Below are positions 43,806 through 52,817 of a DNA stretch of 64,000 nt, piece after piece. Location of the stretch: contig QEVR01000002.1 in NCBI GenBank assembly GCA_003576745.1, positions 175,884 to 239,883 of the forward strand, given 5' to 3'. Within the stretch, counting starts at the first letter, position 1. Each line of letters opens with the position of its first letter. The notes beneath the pieces are model-generated. The model was not told the origin of the DNA. It was given only the letters and a program-made list of their open reading frames with translations, and did not search any database. A program made the position numbers and the translations under genes. Source of the DNA: Candidatus Uhrbacteria bacterium (GTDB lineage: Bacteria; Patescibacteriota; Patescibacteriia; 2-12-FULL-60-25).

Positions 43806-45158
43806 TACCTTATCCGCGATCCACGAGGGGATATCCCGAAGCGCTACGCGCTCTTGGCTCATGGCATCGCGGTCGCGAATCGTAGCAGTATGATCGTCCG
43901 CGGTCTGCGGATCCACGGTTATGCACCATGGAGTTCCGATTTCATCCTGGCGGCGATACCGCTTGCCGATGGATCCCGTCTCATCGTATTCAACGGACCA
44001 TCCTGCGCCACGCAGGGTGGCGGCAAGCTCGGTTGCGGCCGCAACCAGGGGCTCTTTTTTCTGCAAAGGAAGAATGGCAGCCTGTACGGGCGCAAGACGC
44101 GGAGGTAGCCGCAATACCATACGCGGCTCCTTTTCTCCTTCCGCCGTTTTTGCCTCGTCGATGTCCAGATGCTCGAGCAATACGGCGAGCACGCTCCGAT
44201 CCGCCCCCCATGTGGGTTCGATAACATACGGTAGGAAACGCTCATTCGTGTCGGGATCCAGATACCGCAAATCTTCTCCGCTCGCATCCTGATGCCGTGA
44301 AAGGTCATAGTCCGTCCGATTGGCGAGACCGTATAGTTCCTTTTGGCCGAATGGATATCGGTATTCGATGTCCACGGTACGCGCGGAATAATGCGCAAGC
44401 TCCTCTCTGGGAATGTCCTTATACACGACACGGGAAGACGACAGATGCAACACATCGGCAACCCATGATTTCATTTCCTGAAGCCACATGTCGAAGGCTT
44501 CGGATGCCTTGCTCGGATGGACGAAATACTCGATTTCCATTTGTTCGAATTCCCTCGTGCGGAAAATGAAATTCCCCGGCGTAATCTCATTGCGGAAGGC
44601 TTTACCGATCTGCGCGATTCCGAACGGCAAGCGGCGATGTAAAGAGTCGCGGACGTTCTTCCAGGCCACGAACATGCCGCCGGCCGTTTCTGGACGAAGA
44701 AATGCCGCGCTGGACGCATCTTCGGTGACGCCCACGAATGTCTTGAACATCAAATTGAACTGACGGATGTCCGTAAGCTCGCCTCCGCAATTCGGACAGC
44801 GTATGCCGGAAAGATCGAGGGTTTTTTCCTCTTCCGCATCAACGAGCTGATCGGCACGGAACCGGTGTTTGCATTTCTTGCAGTCCACAAGCGGATCCGT
44901 AAACGTCTCGAGATGGCCGGAGGCCTCCCATGCTTTCGGATTCATGATAATGGGCGTTTCCAGGCCATACACGTCTGCGCGGCCGTGAACAAAGCGCGAC
45001 CACCAGGCGTCTCGGATATTCCGCTTCAACTCGACGCCGTATGGGCCGTAGTCCCAGGAATTCGCAAACCCTCCGTAAAGTTCCGAACCGGGATAGATAA
45101 AACCGCGCCGCTTGCACAGCGACACGAGTTGATCCATACGATCGCGAGCTCCCTCCAT
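43791..45158 (-). CDS. glyS: glycyl-tRNA synthetase (alpha2 type)
   Basis: Class II aminoacyl-tRNA synthetase, 455 aa (start at 45137 also possible). RRGFIYPGSELYGGFANSWD opens the domain, a zinc ribbon CKKCKH...CPNC lies at about 97-130, motif 2 FRNEITPGNFIFRTREFEQ near 187-205 and the anticodon domain from about 355. The C-terminal VGRRD and its TAG stop lie within the dispersed repeat. It is followed by no gene on this strand before 43657. Confidence 0.94.
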   Translation of the reverse strand: MEGARDRMDQLVSLCKRRGFIYPGSELYGGFANSWDYGPYGVELKRNIRDAWWSRFVHGRADVYGLETPIIMNPKAWEASGHLETFTDPLVDCKKCKHRFRADQLVDAEEEKTLDLSGIRCPNCGGELTDIRQFNLMFKTFVGVTEDASSAAFLRPETAGGMFVAWKNVRDSLHRRLPFGIAQIGKAFRNEITPGNFIFRTREFEQMEIEYFVHPSKASEAFDMWLQEMKSWVADVLHLSSSRVVYKDIPREELAHYSARTVDIEYRYPFGQKELYGLANRTDYDLSRHQDASGEDLRYLDPDTNERFLPYVIEPTWGADRSVLAVLLEHLDIDEAKTAEGEKEPRMVLRLPPRLAPVQAAILPLQKKEPLVAAATELAATLRGAGWSVEYDETGSIGKRYRRQDEIGTPWCITVDPQTADDHTATIRDRDAMSQERVALRDIPSWIADKVGRRD

Positions 45159-45160
45159 GC

Positions 45161-45712
45161 TTAGACGGTCAATACCTCCTGCTCCTTTCGTTCCGCGAGC
45201 GACTCGATGCGTTCATTATACTCCTTCACAAGCTTGTCCAGATCGTCTTGTAGCCGATACTTTTCATCTTCGGATATCTCTTTCGCCTTTTCCTTCTTCT
45301 GAATACTGTCGCGCACGGACTCTCGAAGATTGCGAATGCGTATTTTTGCCTGTTCGGCCTTTTCATGAACCTGTTTTACCTGCCGCTGGCGATTTTCTTC
45401 CGTCATAGGAGGCATGGAGAGCCGAATGATTGCGCCGGCGACATTCGGCTGCATGCCGAGATCGGCTACGATCAAGGCCTTTTCAACGGCTTTCGCCAAA
45501 TCTTTGTCCCAGGGTTCTATCTGGATAGTCTTCGGATCCGGGACGCTGATCGATGCGATATTTTTCATCGGCATATGTCCATCATAGGCTTCCACGCTCA
45601 CATCCTCAACGAGCGACGCATGCGCGCGGCCGGACCGGATTCCATGCAATTCCGTTTCTAGAAATTCGACTGTCCGGTCAAATTCTGGCTTGCTTTCTTG
45701 TATCAGAGACAT
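45161..45712 (-). CDS. frr: ribosome recycling factor
   Basis: Splits post-termination ribosomes with EF-G. 183 aa from ATG 45712. LHGIRSGRAHASLVEDV, the MPMKNIASISVPDPKTIQI domain II and QKKEKAKEISEDEKYRLQDD are all characteristic. It ends 2 nt before glyS starts, so the two genes are probably one operon. Confidence 0.95.
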   Translation of the reverse strand: MSLIQESKPEFDRTVEFLETELHGIRSGRAHASLVEDVSVEAYDGHMPMKNIASISVPDPKTIQIEPWDKDLAKAVEKALIVADLGMQPNVAGAIIRLSMPPMTEENRQRQVKQVHEKAEQAKIRIRNLRESVRDSIQKKEKAKEISEDEKYRLQDDLDKLVKEYNERIESLAERKEQEVLTV

Positions 45713-45783
45713 ACGAAAAAGTATCCGAATGTTCTCATAGACCGGACTTCTCGTCAATTCTGCACGGAAGTGGACGGAACGTC

Positions 45784-46848
45784 TTATTGCTGTGTTGCCG
45801 GACCCATGCCGATATACAGCGTGCCGCCGTTTTCTGGGTCAACAAGAAGCGCATCGGCGCGACGCGTACTTGGCAATTTTTTCACCGTCCACGTGATTCC
45901 TCCGTCCGAGCTAAAATTGATAGTGTTCTTCGTGATATACGTTAATTCCTTCGTATTCCGCGGATTGATAACGAAACCCCGGATATCAACCGTATTGGGC
46001 TGGCTCGTGAGCGGAACCGGCGACCAGGTATTTCCCGCATCGGTTGATACGAGAATGCCGTACGGAGAAGTGATATACAGACGGTTCGTATCCTGCGGAT
46101 CAATGTCGATGTCGGTGACGCGTCGGGCATTTTCGAAGTCCTGCAGCGGATCGCGAATCCGCATCCAGGTATTTCCGCCGTCAAGCGTTTTCCAAAGCCC
46201 GTCTCCGCGCGCGCCAATATAGACCATTCGCGAATCTTTCGGATCAATACCGATAGAGGTGACGGGACCATTTACCCGCTGCGATACAAGCCAGCTTAAT
46301 CCCGCATCGGTGGACTTAAAAATGTCCCCTTCCGATGTTCCGGCATACAGAATGGTTGGGTTGTACCAATCCACGGCAAGTGCCGTAAAGACCTTATCCG
46401 TTTTCGGATCAAAAAATATGCGGCTCCAGTCACGGCTGCAATTTTCCGTTTTATAAATGCCGTTTTTTATTGCGGCGTACACCACGCACTTGTTTTTGTA
46501 ATCCACGGCAATCGCACTGATGTTTCCCTTTAGATTCGCGCTCGCTTCCTGCCAAGAATCTCCTCCATTCAACGTGAAGAGTAATCCCCGTTCGGATGTT
46601 CCAGCATAGACCGTGTTTCGATCCTGCGGATCGAACATGAGCAGGGTTATAGCGTCATTTCCGAGGGAAATCGCCTTCGGCCCCTGCAATAAAACCCGTT
46701 TTTGCGTCCATGCTTCACCGCGATCGGTGGTCTTGAATACGCCGCCGTCCGGACCGGTCGATGCGCCGCCCCCGTTCAGACAGCCCTGCCCAAAGATAAC
46801 CAGTCCGAGGAGCACCAGGCTAAAGCGTATAATGTACTTGTTCATCAT
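45784..46848 (-). CDS. lipoprotein with BNR/VPS10-like beta-propeller repeats
   Basis: 354 aa. Lipobox VIFGQGC, lipidated Cys23. About six repeats of a propeller blade: GVFKTTDRGEAWTQ, LLFTLNGGDSWQEA, GIYKTENCSRDWSR, DIFKSTDAGLSWLV, GLWKTLDGGNTWMR, GILVSTDAGNTWSP and INFSSDGGITWTV, each with DxGxxW. Such Ycf48/sortilin-type propellers usually bind proteins or sugars at the cell surface. Overlaps holB by 4 nt. Confidence 0.88.
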   Translation of the reverse strand: MMNKYIIRFSLVLLGLVIFGQGCLNGGGASTGPDGGVFKTTDRGEAWTQKRVLLQGPKAISLGNDAITLLMFDPQDRNTVYAGTSERGLLFTLNGGDSWQEASANLKGNISAIAVDYKNKCVVYAAIKNGIYKTENCSRDWSRIFFDPKTDKVFTALAVDWYNPTILYAGTSEGDIFKSTDAGLSWLVSQRVNGPVTSIGIDPKDSRMVYIGARGDGLWKTLDGGNTWMRIRDPLQDFENARRVTDIDIDPQDTNRLYITSPYGILVSTDAGNTWSPVPLTSQPNTVDIRGFVINPRNTKELTYITKNTINFSSDGGITWTVKKLPSTRRADALLVDPENGGTLYIGMGPATQQ

Positions 46849-47822
46849 AGATCGAGTGGATAGGGATACGGGGACGCCAACAGCTCCGGAAACGGCGATA
46901 GTTTTCCTTCGGTTAAGCGGACGAGACCGAGTTCAATGAAAACGCGCGGTGAAACCGGCCCGCCGAGCGCGCGTTCTGCGACAAGAAGGATATTGCCGAG
47001 GTGTATCACGCGTTCGGACTCCGTTCCCCGGAGATGGCGTCGGAGCGAACGGCACCACAAGTGTAACGTTTCTCGCCAAGCTTGAACAGCATCATCATTC
47101 GATTCCGCGCGATCCGCTTGTTCTCGGATGGCGGCGAAGGCGCCTCCGGCAGATGCTGCTGTAAGACAGGCATCAACGGCTTTGTCCGCTTGCCGAATCG
47201 CTTCACGCAATCCCGCATCCTGAAGATACCTTGCGGCATGCCCCGGCCGTCCTTCAGCAAAAAATAATGCCTCCTGAAGAAGATCCGGTACCTCATGATG
47301 CGCGCGTGCAAACTTCATCATATCTTCATGCGAGAGCGGAGAAAGACGGAGGCGATGCACGCGGCTCCAGAACGTATCCGGCAAGCGGGCCTCCTGTGAT
47401 ACAACACACACGAAAACCGCGCCGGCGCGCGGCTCTTCGAGACATTTGAGAAGCGCATTCACGCCCTCTTCATTCAATGTATCGGCTTCCGGCACATAGG
47501 CGACGATGCGTTCAGCAAGCACGGGTCGTTGCGCCATGCGAACGCGAAGGTGCCGTACGGATTCCACGGAAATCTGCGCGCGCATTTTCCCGGATTCCGA
47601 CGGCTGCCGTTCAAGAATGGCGATATCCGGATGACCGCTAAACGGACGATCACCCGGAAGTCCCGCAAGTCCTCGAACAAAACGCTCAGCCACAAGATGG
47701 CGACCCACGCCCTTGGGTCCGAGAATGCAATAGGCCTGCCCGGGGCGAATCAGCGCGCGCCGGAGCAGCGTTTTTGCCGCCTCATGGCCGAAAATATCTT
47801 GAAAAATATCGTTGGTCGGCAT
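46845..47822 (-). CDS. holB: DNA polymerase III delta' subunit
   Basis: Clamp-loader subunit, 325 aa. The Walker A is degenerate, GPKGVGRH, as expected for delta'. ERIVAYVPEADTLNEEGVNALLKCLEEPRAGAVFVCV (in parts) and FWSRVHRLRLSPL correspond to the conserved SRC-type sensor region, although the Cys is replaced by Val. A TACAGT box lies 7 nt before the ATG. Confidence 0.88.
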   Translation of the reverse strand: MPTNDIFQDIFGHEAAKTLLRRALIRPGQAYCILGPKGVGRHLVAERFVRGLAGLPGDRPFSGHPDIAILERQPSESGKMRAQISVESVRHLRVRMAQRPVLAERIVAYVPEADTLNEEGVNALLKCLEEPRAGAVFVCVVSQEARLPDTFWSRVHRLRLSPLSHEDMMKFARAHHEVPDLLQEALFFAEGRPGHAARYLQDAGLREAIRQADKAVDACLTAASAGGAFAAIREQADRAESNDDAVQAWRETLHLWCRSLRRHLRGTESERVIHLGNILLVAERALGGPVSPRVFIELGLVRLTEGKLSPFPELLASPYPYPLDL

Positions 47823-47909
47823 AGGACAGACTGTATCGCAGTGTAGCAGATGGGTAAGGCGGAAGGTAATGATTCGTATTCAAGAGAGTCAGAGTTTTAG
47901 CGTAGTGGG

Positions 47910-48110
47910 GTAGGTGCAATAAGCAAAAGGGCTAAGGGAACAAGTGAGTGGTGAGTGGTTTAGAGGAAAAGCATGCACCTCCTACCTCCTATGCCCTACT
48001 CCCTTTGTCCCATGACCTACGAACTTACAGACACAAGAGCTGAGGACTACGGGTATCGGGTTACGGGTTTCGGGACGCATGGCAATGGCTCACGGCCAAC
48101 CCCCCCCTGC
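47910..48110. repeat. dispersed word repeat, left copy flanking the MopE unit
   Basis: Includes the 41-nt stretch 47951-47991 that is perfectly inverted at 52018-52058, then cctacgaacttacagac and acaagagctgaggactacgg. The gap 47823-48239 contains only this and a terminator. Confidence 0.9.
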
Positions 48111-48154
48111 TTCCCCCTTCACATCCCTCTTTCCTCACGATATGCAACAAAAAA

Positions 48155-48191
48155 GCCGCCCCGGGTGGAGGAGAAGATCACCCGAGGCGGC
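48155..48191 (-). terminator. terminator of the first MopE gene
   Basis: Minus-strand stem GCCGCCTCGGGTG/CACCCGGGGCGGC (one mismatch), 11-nt loop, then TTTTTTG. Confidence 0.9.
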
Positions 48192-48239
48192 ATGCGCCGT
48201 ACTATACGACTAGCGCGAACCAGTTATTCGAACGCACGA

Positions 48240-49847
48240 TCAGCTGAAAGGAGCGGTGAATCGCACCCGGCAGGCCGGAGTGCCCCCGGGCTGCGGCCAC
48301 GATTCGATGGCGTAATCGATCGGCTTGCCGAAACGATCACGGATGAACAGGGTTCCGTTCACGGGCCCTGACGCTGCCGCGCACGCCCAATACATGGCGC
48401 CCTGATTGTAGTAATGCGGATTGGCTCGAACCACCGAACTTGCGGGAACGTGGACCGTGCATTGAATCGTATTCTTATTCAATGCCTCGCACCTGTTCGC
48501 GTTGCAGTCCCAGGCCACGCTCCAGCCGAAGGCGCCCGTGGATGACGTGGTACCGCAAGGCCCGTAGGGCGGCGTGCGATTGAGAATGTTCCCCGCGGCA
48601 TCCTTGGCCTCGTGGAAGATCTCTACCACTCCGTAAGGTATGGCGCCCGGCGACGTGTACGTGTATGTGATTTCCGCATAGCCGTTGCCGGAAGGCGGAT
48701 TCGGATTGGGATTGCCCCCGCACCCTTCGTCTATGACGCCGTCGCAGTCATTGTCGCGACCATCGCCGCAGATTTCCGGAGCTCCGACGTACACGAACTT
48801 GTTCATGTCATCACAGTCATTCACCGTGCGGAGGTGCCCGTCGCCATCAGCATCGTCATCGCAGGCGTCGCCATAGGCGTCGTTGTCCAGATTCGTCTGC
48901 GGCGGATTGTACACCTGCGGACAGTTGTCGACCCAGTCCACGATGGTATCGCAGTCCAGGTCATTCGCGCAGCCTTGCGACGGACCGCCGGACGAGCCGC
49001 CGATGCCGCCCGTACCGCTGGCGCAGCCTTCGTCGATCAGACCGGCGCCGGGGAACCCCGGACACTGATTGTCCTTGCCGTCGCAGAGCTCCGGCATGAA
49101 AGGCGCCACAGTGGCATCCCAGTCATTGCAGTCGTACAGGGCAGGGGTCTGGTCTCCGTCTTTGTCGGGATCGCACGCATCTCCCTGGCCGTCTTTATCC
49201 AGGTCTTCCTGGCCCGGATTCGACGTCCACGGGCAATTGTCCGATGCGTTCACCCACGAATCGCAGTCCCAGTCATTCGGACAGCCGCCGGCGCCGCCCG
49301 AGCCGGCATTGCCGCCGAAGCCTGAGCTTCCTCCGCCTGACGGAGTTCCGCCTGATCCGGACGATCCGCCGCTTCCGCCCTGCCCGTTACACACGGACTG
49401 ACAGTAGGCCTGCGGATTGTTGAAACATGTACAGTACTCCACGCAGGTTCCGCATCCGACGCAAAGGTCGCCAGCGGTGCATGCGGGATTGCCGCCCGAG
49501 CCGCCGGAACCCGAGCTTCCGCCCATTCCGCCGTCGGCAGCCGGAACACAATCCGGCTCGTCGATTGACTCGTCACAGTCGTCGTCCTTGCCGTTGCCGC
49601 AGACTTCTTCTGCAGCTTCGTTCACGGACGGATCGCTATCGTCGCAATCCCCTTTGGTGCTCCCGGGCGGCTGGGCGGTTTGCCCGTCGCCGTCGCAGTC
49701 ATTCGGCGGATTCTTGCACGCGCCGTTACCGGTCGCGCCTCCGCCCGTGGATTCCTGCCCCTCTTTCCCGAGCGGCGTGCCGAGGCACGCGGCGACGGAC
49801 AAGAGAATCAAGACGCTCCACAAGGCGAACTTTGCCTTGATCTTCAT
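48240..49847 (-). CDS. MopE/thrombospondin-3 calcium-binding lipoprotein, unit 1
   Basis: 535 aa from ATG 49847, fixed by AGGAGG 6 nt upstream. Lipobox LSVAAC, Cys21. At least three MopE-type metal-binding units (DCDDSDPSVNEAAEEVCGNG, ELCDGKDNQCPG, EICGDGRDNDCDGVIDEGC) alternate with thrombospondin-type-3 repeats (NCPWTSNPGQEDLDKDGQGD, NCPQVYNPPQTNLDNDAYGD). A Cys-rich knot (CVGCGTCVEYCTCF) and long Gly/Ser linkers lie between. A C-terminal domain (about 430-535) is beta-rich with paired Cys. MopE motifs are known as surface metal/Ca ligands. Partner of the upstream coiled-coil/barrel gene. Confidence 0.9.
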   Translation of the reverse strand: MKIKAKFALWSVLILLSVAACLGTPLGKEGQESTGGGATGNGACKNPPNDCDGDGQTAQPPGSTKGDCDDSDPSVNEAAEEVCGNGKDDDCDESIDEPDCVPAADGGMGGSSGSGGSGGNPACTAGDLCVGCGTCVEYCTCFNNPQAYCQSVCNGQGGSGGSSGSGGTPSGGGSSGFGGNAGSGGAGGCPNDWDCDSWVNASDNCPWTSNPGQEDLDKDGQGDACDPDKDGDQTPALYDCNDWDATVAPFMPELCDGKDNQCPGFPGAGLIDEGCASGTGGIGGSSGGPSQGCANDLDCDTIVDWVDNCPQVYNPPQTNLDNDAYGDACDDDADGDGHLRTVNDCDDMNKFVYVGAPEICGDGRDNDCDGVIDEGCGGNPNPNPPSGNGYAEITYTYTSPGAIPYGVVEIFHEAKDAAGNILNRTPPYGPCGTTSSTGAFGWSVAWDCNANRCEALNKNTIQCTVHVPASSVVRANPHYYNQGAMYWACAAASGPVNGTLFIRDRFGKPIDYAIESWPQPGGTPACRVRFTAPFS

Positions 49848-49926
49848 GTTTACCTCCTGAACTGGTTCGCGTCTGAACATTCCCCAGGGTACTGGGGAGC
49901 GGTTCTTATCGAAAGAACGCGACGGC

Positions 49927-49947
49927 ATTCAACGAATTTCGTTGAAT
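49927..49947. promoter_or_regulatory. perfect palindrome upstream of the first MopE gene
   Basis: attcaacgaa/ttcgttgaat around one central base, about 80 nt before the ATG at 49847. It could be an operator or a small RNA hairpin. Confidence 0.45.
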
Positions 49948-49975
49948 ACTATTGTGTTCCTTTGAAAAGGGGTGA

Positions 49976-50007
49976 TGCGGCGGATATGCACGAGCATATC
50001 CGCCGCA
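49976..50007 (-). promoter_or_regulatory. intercistronic GC-rich hairpin, unit 1
   Basis: Perfect 14-bp stem tgcggcggatatgc/gcatatccgccgca, 4-nt loop, between the barrel-like gene and the MopE gene. No T run follows, so it is not a clear terminator; it may protect or separate the two messages. Confidence 0.7.
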
Positions 50008-50071
50008 CGAGTAACCTTCACTTGCTGACCGAAACGGATCCCGCTCCGCTCATAGAGCCCATTGTTGGAGA

Positions 50072-51544
50072 CTAGCTATTTCCTGAAGAGGATGGACTCC
50101 TTCGTGGGCCGTCCCAGAATGCTACCCCGGCAAAACCCTGTACGGCAACGCCGAATTGGTTCACCACGCCTCTGTCCGCTACGTCGCTCCGCATAACCCC
50201 GAAAGGTGCGCGGATCGTGAATATGGGTGAAAAACTGTTTCCGTCGCGATACAGCGGCAGCCAGCTCACGTGGAGGCCGGATCCGTAGAAATTCAGCTTC
50301 GAGGACTCGTTGTCCCGATAGTAGTGCTCCCCGTACAGGTCGATGCCGAATCGAAGGGTCGGCGAGACGAGATAGGAGAAGCCTGCTCCGAGATCCATGA
50401 CGGCGCTGTTCGAGCCGCTCATTTCGGAAGAGTATCCGACGCCGACGAACAAGTTCATGGCGAACCGGTTCGAGAGGCAGGGCATCCAGCCGCCTTCGGC
50501 ACCGAGGAATGCCGCCGTCTCATCGAGCACGGGCGTTCGAATGATGTGGGCCGACGCGAGCGCGCCGGCGCGGAGCATGGCAGAACAGCGCCGCGATCCT
50601 TCCAATCCGGCAAGCTTCATCCGATTTCCTTCCGCGAGCGCGAGAGCATTGTCCGCCGTAACGCGGACTTTGCTGATTTCTTTGCGATTCTCTTCCACCT
50701 GAATCGCCATTCGCGCACAGCGGTCAATGAGGCCGGGCGTGCCGCCGTCCTTTTTCCCTTTATCGCGGATTTGCTGAGGCGTCATGTCGCTCGCCTCCGC
50801 CGGACGGCACATCCATTCGAGCGCGGTTTCAATGCGGCTGAATCGCTCCATGAAGTCTGGCGGGAGCCGCATGCCGGAAAGCGCGCGGAGGTCGTCCAAT
50901 TGCTTTTTGGTGAGACTCCCGCCGTTCTTCTTCAGATCAGTAATCTGGTCCTGCAGCTCGACGATCCATGTGTAGGCGTGTTCGAGGGTAAAACAGCTCT
51001 TCTTACTGTGATACTCCCCCTTCTCGTCCTCCACCTGCATGTCCACCCACACACCGCCCGCGGCCTTGCATCTTTCTTCATCGCTTTTTGGCGGAGGGGG
51101 GAGGTCGGGTTCGCCGTGAGGATCGCCTTTCGGTTCCGTTCCCGGCGGATGCGTCTTGCCCGGTTCCTCCGACGACGGTTTTGCCGGCGGCATGACGGCC
51201 GGAGAGCGCGGCGTTTTCTTGGCCGCCGACGGCGCAACGGTTCCGGGCGCCGCCTGCGTACATGAAGAAGATGCATTGCCGCATGCGCGGCAGAAATCAC
51301 CAAGAGCGGTTTTTCCGTCCTTGGGGACGCCGGCGCATTTTGCATCCTTTTGGATGCACTCGGAAAAATCATCGAAGGTGATGCACCCGACCTTGCCCTT
51401 TGCCTCGAGCTGAGACGTACAGGCGGTGATGCACTGATGGTATTGTTTGTCGACGGCAATAACGCCTTGCGCAAAAGCTTGGCGCGGCAGGAGCACGCAC
51501 AGGCATGCCCACATAGACGCCAAGATCACGACGATAGATTTCAC
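50072..51544 (-). CDS. secreted coiled-coil protein with C-terminal beta-barrel-like domain, unit 1
   Basis: 490 aa from GTG 51544, chosen because AGGAGG lies 6 nt upstream and a signal peptide follows at once (residues 2-26, cleavage near AFA-QG). A Cys-rich N-terminal region (CITACTSQLEAKG, CRACGNASSSC), a Pro/Lys linker (about 95-155), a helical and coiled-coil region (about 185-320) and a C-terminal beta-rich domain (about 340-480) with alternating strands such as NLFVGVGYSSEMSG, FGIDLYGEHYYRD and AVQGFAGVAFW. The last domain looks like an outer-membrane-type barrel. Unrecognised otherwise. Confidence 0.8.
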   Translation of the reverse strand: MKSIVVILASMWACLCVLLPRQAFAQGVIAVDKQYHQCITACTSQLEAKGKVGCITFDDFSECIQKDAKCAGVPKDGKTALGDFCRACGNASSSCTQAAPGTVAPSAAKKTPRSPAVMPPAKPSSEEPGKTHPPGTEPKGDPHGEPDLPPPPKSDEERCKAAGGVWVDMQVEDEKGEYHSKKSCFTLEHAYTWIVELQDQITDLKKNGGSLTKKQLDDLRALSGMRLPPDFMERFSRIETALEWMCRPAEASDMTPQQIRDKGKKDGGTPGLIDRCARMAIQVEENRKEISKVRVTADNALALAEGNRMKLAGLEGSRRCSAMLRAGALASAHIIRTPVLDETAAFLGAEGGWMPCLSNRFAMNLFVGVGYSSEMSGSNSAVMDLGAGFSYLVSPTLRFGIDLYGEHYYRDNESSKLNFYGSGLHVSWLPLYRDGNSFSPIFTIRAPFGVMRSDVADRGVVNQFGVAVQGFAGVAFWDGPRRSPSSSGNS

Positions 51545-51722
51545 GATATTCCTCCTGTCGGTTGTGAGTCGATCATTCCTGGCGTGGCCAGAGTGAAGTG
51601 TTTCTGTCGAAAGTTCGATCGAGACATTCCTCATGGTCCCCATCTCTCGGAGACAGAAACCGGAGGAAGGCCCCGAAAATTCGCTTGATACAGGCCAAAA
51701 ACCCGGACAAACGAATCATCTC

Positions 51723-51751
51723 GATGTATCAAAAATAGGCCTTATTGTCAA
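51723..51751 (-). promoter_or_regulatory. promoter of unit 1
   Basis: Minus-strand TTGACA, 17 nt, TACATC, with spacer end TTTTTGA. GCCTT and AAGGC flank the -35 as an inverted repeat. Same architecture as the unit-2 promoter at 55878. Confidence 0.6.
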
Positions 51752-51789
51752 GCGAAAGGCTTGATTGAGGGAAAAAAGGACCATGGACT

Positions 51790-52150
51790 TGGATACGTTA
51801 GGGAGTTGGAAGTAGGTCGTGAGTCGTGTGGTGGTGGGGAGTAGGAGTGCGTAGGACGTAGGTCTGTAGGTCGTGCGGACGGGATGTGCCTTGCGCCGTG
51901 CGGTATGCGCCCGAAACCCGTACCCCGAGACCCGAGCGGTCAGTAGGTTCGTAAGTCCGTAAGTCTATAAGTTCGTAGGTTATGGGACAAAGGGAGTAGG
52001 AAGTGGGAAGTAGGGCGTAGGAGGTAGGAGGTGCATGCTTTTCCTCTAAACCACTCACTTGGTCCCTTCATAGGACAAAGGGAGCAGGACGTGAGTCATG
52101 AGTCATGCGCCAAAAACCCGTAACCCAAAACTCATAACCTGCTCATTACC
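51790..52150. repeat. dispersed word repeat, right copy flanking the MopE unit
   Basis: Mostly reverse orientation (gtgcgtaggacgtagg, gtaagtccgtaagtc, gtaggaggtaggaggtgc). 52018-52058 is the perfect reverse complement of 47951-47991; similarity continues to about 51965 with a 12-nt insertion. Apart from a promoter and terminator the gap 51545-52257 is this repeat. Confidence 0.9.
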
Positions 52151-52186
52151 ATTTGCGAACAGCCAAAAGCCAATAGCCAAAAAGAA

Positions 52187-52223
52187 AACGCCCCCGACAA
52201 TCTTTCGATCATCGGGGAACGTT
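52187..52223 (-). terminator. terminator of the 52258-55594 cluster
   Basis: Minus-strand hairpin with CCCCGA/TCGGGG core and AACG/CGTT base, followed by TTTTCTTTTT. Confidence 0.75.
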
Positions 52224-52257
52224 AAGGAGTTGCGGGGCGCGGGATTGCGTCCCTATG

Positions 52258-52737
52258 TTACTTGTTGCCGGCCACCTGCTCCGCCGGCTTGCACTGACAG
52301 GCGCAAAGGTCGACCTCGTCGCCGACCGGCTTGATCTTTCCGCCGCCGGAACAGTCCAGAACCTCGCCGCCCGCCGTGATCTCATCCGTTCCCTTCATGT
52401 TACTCATGAAGTATGACCACGAAACCTTGCGGCAGTCCTGGATTTCTGCACATGGGCGGGCGAACTCGTTGGGCTTTCCCGTTGGTTCGACGACGGATGC
52501 CGCCGGCGCACTTGCTGATGGATCCGCCTTGGGCTTTTCCGTTGGTTCGACGACGGATGCCGCCGGCGGATCGACTGGTGCGGCCGATGTTCCGGACGAG
52601 CCCATGCGGTAGCCGACGTACAAGGCGACGACGGCGATCACGGAGCAGACGGAAAAGGCGAGAAACGCCTTTACCCCATTCGAGAGGCGTGCGGTCGCTT
52701 GCTGACCCGGCCCCTCCTGATGAGCATGTTCTGTCAT
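52258..52737 (-). CDS. small membrane-anchored Cys protein
   Basis: 159 aa. One membrane helix (about 23-45) ending GYRMGSS, then a linker with a duplicated AASVVEPTxKP unit from a 60-bp tandem DNA repeat. The C-terminal 70 residues form a compact domain with six Cys (PCAEIQDCRKVSW, LDCSGGG, LCACQCKP), probably disulfide-bonded. Family unknown. Third gene of unit 2, with AAAGGA upstream of its ATG. Confidence 0.72.
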   Translation of the reverse strand: MTEHAHQEGPGQQATARLSNGVKAFLAFSVCSVIAVVALYVGYRMGSSGTSAAPVDPPAASVVEPTEKPKADPSASAPAASVVEPTGKPNEFARPCAEIQDCRKVSWSYFMSNMKGTDEITAGGEVLDCSGGGKIKPVGDEVDLCACQCKPAEQVAGNK

Positions 52738-52817
52738 CGTTTTTCCTTTCCTTTTGGAAGGTTTGAGGTTTGATTCCGGCCCAATGCGTTGGCATCAGGC
52801 CGGAACCGATGTGCCGG

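Noticed and set aside
48612-49325. 237-codon plus-strand ORF
   Set aside because: Same effect, antisense of the first MopE gene.
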